Positions 58,736-64,000 of a stretch of 64,000 bases of DNA are shown piece after piece; the stretch's first letter is position 1; every line of letters starts with the position of its first letter. The stretch covers positions 13,587,771-13,651,770 of the forward strand of contig ML681981.1 of NCBI GenBank assembly GCA_007922195.1. The letters are read 5' to 3'. The notes under the pieces are model-generated. The model did not search any database, had not been told where the DNA came from, and saw only the letters and a list, made by a program, of their open reading frames with translations. The translations under genes and the position numbers were made by a program. This DNA is from Podocnemis expansa (taxonomy: Eukaryota > Chordata > Testudines > Podocnemididae).

Positions 58736-59903
58736 GGGAACTTAAGTAGTTGCATGATGCACTTTTTTAAAACCCCAAACACTTTTTAAGATATATTATC
58801 TTGTGCTGATGCAGAATTCAGAATATTGCTACTCAGTTGTAGAAACCAACTCCACTAAAATCACTAGAAGTTTATCTGACCACAACAATACTTTTATGGG
58901 GCTTTTTAAACTACAAGAATGAAAAAAGAGAATGATCTTGTAGGGGGATACAGAGGAACTGAGGTCAATTAAATGGCTGAGGCTGTTGTAACTATAGCTT
59001 GGAATGCTTAGATCTGGAACCAACTCATGTATACCCTTAGTAGTTTTACTGCATCTAATGATATCATGGATTGCAAAGTGTAACACTGGTCTCAGAGTGG
59101 TGTTCTGCATAATAAATTTCTAAGATGTGAAGTTTAATGCGCTTGTGTTTTTTCCATTCCCATAACTCAAATGGCAGAAAGGAAAATTTTGTTCTGTCTT
59201 ATAGAATCAATAAAAAAATAAGTAAAATCTTCAACTGGAGAGAAAAATGTCAGGACAAAATGTAAATGTTTGGAAAGCATATAAAAAGGAGGCTTATAAT
59301 GTAAAATATTCTGCAATATTTAAATGAAACAGGAGCAAGCAACCAGCATAAATGAAAAACATGGTTACTTACCTTGTAACTGTGGTTCTTCAAGATGTGT
59401 TGCTCATGTCTATTCTCAGATTAGGAGATATACGCGTGCCACATGCACTGGCACTGGAAATTTCTCCTATAGTGGTATCTGTAGGGCCAGCTCTGGAACC
59501 CCCTGAAGCAGCGCATATATGCACTGGTATATACACACTGCCGGTCCCCCTCCCTCTCAGTTTCTTCTCACTGGAACTCTGATGTGAGGGGAAGGAAGGT
59601 AGGTTGTGGACTGGACAGGAGCAACACATCTTGAAAAACCACAGTTATGAGATAACTGTTCTTCTTCAAGTGCTTGCTCATGTCTATTCTCAAATTAGGT
59701 GACTTACTAATAGTCTTACTGGAGTTTGGCAAACTTGCAGATTGTAGGACAGCTCTATCAAAGCCCAGTGTCATCCCTAGTCTGCATGATAGCACAGCAG
59801 GTTGCAAAGGCGTGCAACTGAAGACTAGATAGCTGTCCTACATATATTCTGGATAAGGACCCAGGCTAGAAAAGTCACAGAAGATACCTGTGATCTCACT
59901 GAA

Positions 59904-60707
59904 TTACCCATGAGCAAAGCTGGAGGAGCAACCTTTGCTAGCTCGTAGCAGGCATGGATGCAAGCTGTGACCCAAGATGATACTCATTGTGATAATACTG
60001 GCTACCTTTTTATCCTTTCCAATAGCCACAAAGAGCTGAGCAAATGTGTGGAATGGTTTAGTTCTATCAATGCAGAAAGCCAGAGTTCTCTTGACATTAA
60101 GAGTGGAGACGTGTCTCTTCAGCCAAGTAATAGGGCTCTGGACAGAAAACTGAAGGCATATTGCTTGGTTCAGGTGGAAATGCAATATCACCTTTGGCAG
60201 AAAAGCTGAATCAGGATGTAGCTGGACTTTGTTCTTATGGACTATCATGGGGGAGTGTCAGATCAGAGCCTTAAATTCTGATATCCACCTTGCCGATGTA
60301 ATGGCCATCAGGAATGCCACCTTCCAAGATAGATGCAGAAAGGAGCAGGAGGCTAGAGGTTCAAAAGGCACTCCAATAAACCTTGACAGGACCATGCTGA
60401 GCTCTCATTGATGAATTGGTTCCCTTACAGGTGGAAGAAGATGCTCTACACCCTTAAGGAACCTGGTCATCATGTCATAAAAGGAGGCCATTTTTCTCTC
60501 TACAGGAAAGTGAAAAGCTTAAATGATCACCAGGTGCATCTTGACAGCTGAGGCGGCCAGACCTTCACTGTTCGGCTGGAGTAAGTAACCTAAGATGGTC
60601 TGGATGGGGGCTTCAGATAAGGAGATGCCATGAGCAGTTGCACAGCAGGTAAAGTGTCTCCATTTTGCCAGGTATGATGTTGTAGTGGAAGGCTTCTCCC
60701 TTCCCAA
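59904..60707 (-). pseudogene. DIRS tyrosine recombinase remnant (copy E)
   Basis: Two frames fit the DIRS recombinase: an N-domain piece (STTTSYLAKWRHFTCCATAH ... GLAASAVKMHLVII) and a core piece (VKRTLAFCIDRTKPFHTFAQ, LFVAI) that loses frame before the catalytic C-terminus. Copy D at 29931-30506 supplies the equivalent later segment in another location. Not functional. Confidence 0.7.
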
Positions 60708-61349
60708 CAGAATCTACTGGACTTGTTTAGAGTAGGCCCGTTCCTTTAAGCTTAGCCATGGAGCAGCTATGCAGTCAGGTGCTGGGAGTCAAGGTCTGGG
60801 TGAAGCAGCCAATCCTGGTCCTGGGAGAGAAGGTCTGGCTACAAGGGAAGTGTCTATGGATGGGCCACCAACAGACTGAGCAGCATTTTGAACCAATAAT
60901 GGTGAAGCCATATTGAGGCTATCAGTAAAATTTGCACCCTGTCTCTCTTGAGCCCTACAAGGACCTTGTAGATTAGAGGCATCAGCGTGTCATGGAGAGC
61001 CAGGGAAATGGCTGGATTTGGCCTGGAGGAAGTTGTCTAATGTGTTCTGTAGAATCACAATATGTTGCCAAGTGTCACAACCCACAAAGATTGAGAATCA
61101 CTGCATTAGACCATCCAATTATGGCAATAGAAAGGTATTGGTGTAGGAGCTGCTGTCCAGATCCTGTGGGGTGCAGAATTGCTCATACATCTTGCTCCAC
61201 CTGTTGGTGAATAGGCTCACCTAGGGAGTATCCTACCCCTGGAAGACTGTTTTGGTCATATCCCTGTGCAAAGGCCACTCATGATGCAAGAAAAATGACC
61301 TGCTGAAGTGATCCACTAAGATATTTCTGACCTCTGGGAAGTGTACACC

Positions 61350-61565
61350 TTAAAGGAAAATGTTGTGGGTTATGCAGAAGTTCCACAGACATACGACCTC
61401 TTGACAAAGGGCCAGGGATCTAGCTCCCCATTGCCTGTCTATATAGTACGCTGCAGCTGTGTTGTCCATTAGTGCCCATATCACCCTGCTGGACAGTAGG
61501 GTACACTGTGGAAGCCAGCCGGATTCCTCTGAGCTCTCTAACACTGATATGCAATGCCAGCTCAT
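61350..61565 (-). pseudogene. DIRS RNase H remnant (copy E)
   Basis: Reads VIWALMDNTAAAYYIDRQWG, ARSLALCQEVVCLWNFCITH, matching the DNTAA and YINRQGG-type end of DIRS RNase H. It lies upstream of the recombinase, as in complete elements. Confidence 0.75.
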
Positions 61566-62060
61566 TCTTTGACCAGAGGCCCTGAGTCTGAATGGTACCC
61601 AGGTGGGCTCTGGTGCAGATCACTGATTGGAACTGGCTTTTTAAACAAAGTGCAGGATCTGAAACCCAGAAACCAGGGCATGCCCCATCTCTGGGTGACT
61701 AAATTTACTCTAACACTAAGAACTTAGTTACAGCAAGAACTAGACCTGTATTCATGTAGATGATTGAAAAAACACTAGAGTGAACAAAGGAGCTCATAAA
61801 GCAAGAAAGCTTTCCAGTAGCTGGTAAGAAAGGCCTGAGGGGTTAGGGGATCAGCAGAACCTATGTACTGGCACATGTGTGCACTGATGCAGGAGGCACC
61901 AGGGCTGGCCCTGTGAATAACACTAGGGGAAAAATTTCCAGCACCAGTGCATGTGGCACACATACAACCCTTATTTTGAGAATGGACATGTGCAAACACT
62001 CAAAGAAGAACTAATTATTATTTAAATAAACTATCCTTTAAAATACTGCTTTATACTTAC

Positions 62061-62219
62061 TGGCATAACTTGACACAGGTCATCTAATGTAACACTACTG
62101 ATGCCCACAGGTGTGTTCTGATCACAAGGAACAACAGGAGGACTCAAAAGTTTCTTGTAACAGCAAGGTGGGAAGCGAATATCCAGCGTGATACTGTTAT
62201 ACACAGCAAGTCCCATAAG
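62061..62219 (-). CDS. HECTD2: HECTD2 coding exon (HECT domain, N-lobe part), first exon in window
   Basis: This 159-bp exon encodes 53 residues beginning LMGLAVYNSITLDIRFPP, a segment of the HECT domain of an E3 ubiquitin-protein ligase. HECT ligases accept ubiquitin from an E2 on a catalytic cysteine and pass it to a substrate lysine; this segment belongs to the large N-lobe that contacts the E2. On the minus strand it is bounded by an AG acceptor (complement of 62220-62221) and a GTAAG donor (62056-62060), and it starts and ends in phase 0. It joins in frame to the exon at 56457-56531. The choice of HECTD2 over UBE3A or HERC relatives rests on the wording of the whole joined C-terminus. 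Upstream exons are not found between 62220 and 64000. Confidence 0.9.
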
Positions 62220-63507
62220 CTATACATGTTAAATGTTAAGTGAAAAATCACATTCTTATTATAGCTAATATTCTTTTTATGATAACTTCAGAAGAATATT
62301 GAAAACTTACTGAGAGTACTCTAAGTATTAGACAAAACAAAAAAGGAAAGAAAATAGTTTTTTGACTGTCACCATTCTTTTAGGAGTCTGCTATCTAAAT
62401 TATTATTATTACAAATTATTATTAGTAATCTATTATTAACAAACATTAACACTATCAAATAAGACATTCTTATTCAACATCTGAATTTCTTCATGATTAA
62501 GATTATACATAAGTAGAACATGAAGCAAATTTTTAACTACTGGTAATAATGAAAAAAGTTAATAAACTACAGATATGGGTATCTTTAATCTAATAATTCT
62601 GCAGAATTCTTAACATACCAATGATTCCATAAAAAGTAAATGCAATAAGACAAACTTATGGTGACAATGTAGTTCATGATTTGGCATATTTGGTGGGACA
62701 GTAGGAACATCCAGATTTTTGGGGTCAACTATTAATGAGAGTATTGCTCTACTTGAGAAGTTAATTATCCATCAAGAGAAACTGCTCCACTTTTCTGGTT
62801 GTTACTGTTTACTGCCAGATTAGTTATTAAAACCCATTAGTTTAATCCTCCTCCTATGCTAGGCAGCCAACTGGTCAAAGCATGGGATATTCTTAAATGT
62901 AAGAACTGGCTATTGGTCTCCATTTACTAAGCATGCCAGTTCTAATAAAGAAGTGTATAAACCATCCAATTGCTGCCCTTTGTACCATGCTGATTTTCTT
63001 TTTATATTTAGCAGCTTAAAGCCTGCTTATTCATTCTATTTATAATGATTATACCATTTAATGATTTTTTTAAAAAAAAATTCACTTAATCTAATCCTAT
63101 TGTTGAAAAGTTATGTCATTTTTAACAGCAGCAGTGTGAGTAACCCAGGACCCCTGCTTTCCACTGGGGGGCCTGGCCCAGGCTGCAACCTTCATTAGCA
63201 GGGAGCTCGTACAACAAATTTGTACTGGGCCCCAAAATATTATGCTTGAGCCCTGGAATAGCTTGTACTACGTTATATATGAGTTGGTTTAACATTCAGC
63301 AAGAACATTTTATTTTCAACATTTAAACCAAAGATTCAGTTTTAAGAATAAAACTTTATATTTCAATAAACCATTACTATAAAATAGATTTTAAACTCAT
63401 TACTTATCTTAAAACAAATCTAATTCTTAATTTCCTAACTCTGGAGCACTTGCTTTTAACTTAACATTATTTTACTTTACTACTTAACATTACTTTTTCC
63501 CACTCTA

Positions 63508-63543
<36 letters not shown>

Positions 63544-64000
63544 TCATACAATATATATTTCCTTATTTTTAATTTTCCTGCAAGAATCACTGGTCAGTTT
63601 ATTCTGTTTAGCTCTTTAAAACAAGAGAGATCTTTTACTGAAAAAAGAAAGAAGAATAAAACTAATTCTAATATTATTTATTTATATATACCCAGTCTTC
63701 CCTGGCTTTTTGTTTTTACATGAAGTAACTGATTAAACTTCTATGTGCATAGCACCTTCAAGTGGACAGCAAAGGATACAGCTCCAACCAATCGGAATTC
63801 AGAGTAGTTATCACATTTAAAACTGCTAAACCAGTGACAATGTGAATCCTTGTGATATGCAAACATACCTGTGGAATGTAAAAATTATTTCACCAAACTG
63901 CTTCTCTGCAATGAAAAAAATCCTCCCAACAGATATATTTGTCTCATGTTTCCTTTTCTAGCTAACAGAGCATGTATATCAATGATTGCCCTCATTCAAG
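62220..64000. other. HECTD2 intron sequence, no exon found
   Basis: AT-rich. A (TA)n microsatellite lies at about 63509-63541. The exon preceding 62061-62219, which must end in phase 0, is not visible and should lie above 64000. A short GC-richer patch at 63120-63260 may be an unrecognised repeat. Confidence 0.55.
63509..63541. repeat. (TA)n microsatellite
   Basis: About 16 TA units. Confidence 0.95.

Larger units (their letters stand above)
59366..62014 (-). mobile_element. DIRS copy E with inverted terminal repeats, internally deleted
   Basis: The left terminal block (59366-59650) is repeated in reverse at about 61780-62014: CACTGGCACTGGAAATTTCT on the left matches the complement of GGAAAAATTTCCAGCACCAGTG on the right apart from a few bases. 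Between them the minus strand holds RNase H (61565-61350, DNTAAAYYIDRQWGARSLAL) and tyrosine recombinase pieces (60707-60519 and 60248-59904). The reverse transcriptase and gag parts are missing. It lies in an intron in the same direction as HECTD2, and its right end is about 47 bp from the exon at 62061. Confidence 0.8.

Noticed and set aside
63863..63920. Exon-like sequence on the minus strand: acceptor TTTCATTGCAG, 37 bases, donor CAG/GTATGTT.
   Set aside because: The only open frame leaves phase 2, but the next HECTD2 exon (62061-62219) starts in phase 0, and the peptide is not HECT-like. Probably a chance pair of splice-like sites.

Overview
The window is vertebrate nuclear DNA, most likely from a turtle. 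The signs are CR1 LINE tails and ORF2 remnants, degenerate DIRS-type tyrosine-recombinase retrotransposons, many hAT-like and Harbinger-like miniature elements, and several copies of a hairpin repeat with the core GGAGTCCTGTGGCACTTT. There are no bacterial-style genes, and nearly all long open frames are chance frames in GC-rich repeats. The species cannot be fixed from the sequence.

One host gene is present. Seven spliced exons on the minus strand (62219 down to 42795) encode the last 269 residues of a HECT-type E3 ubiquitin ligase that I recognise as HECTD2. Splice sites and codon phases agree at every junction, and the catalytic cysteine (HTCFNQ) and the stop codon are in the last exon. 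The 5' part of the gene lies beyond position 64000. An AT-rich, repeat-poor stretch below the stop (about 40.3-42.8 kb) is probably the 3' UTR. Everything from 1 to about 40 kb is the gene's downstream flank, with no convincing host gene.

The rest is layered transposon debris. 2.7-8.5 kb: two CR1 copies broken up by hAT-like elements and by a solo LTR with an exact 5-bp target duplication. 9.5-20.8 kb: a DIRS element (RT and RNase H visible, active site damaged) split by a full-length-structured but internally deleted endogenous retrovirus (10658-17747). The retrovirus has two 572-bp LTRs about 2.4% apart, a 4-bp target duplication, a polypurine tract and a primer site matching tRNA-Phe apart from three changes. 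21-38 kb: hairpin repeats, hAT-like elements (several with exact 8-bp duplications), a DIRS recombinase fragment and a reverse CR1. 43-48.4 kb (last intron of the gene): a second DIRS copy carrying an LTR-like insert, a small hAT element and a CR1. 51-62 kb (other introns): a Harbinger-like element inside a hairpin repeat, a foldback element, an LTR-family copy and a DIRS copy with inverted terminal repeats ending about 45-50 bp from an exon.

No new defence or biosynthetic system is visible. The most unusual feature is an LTR family with three copies (3.9, 6.1 and 56.8 kb) that each carry, in the same relative orientation, a stretch of open frame with repeated acidic LEELP motifs. Two copies also share a longer conserved tail. 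The nested insertions give an internal order of events that can be read from the target duplications.
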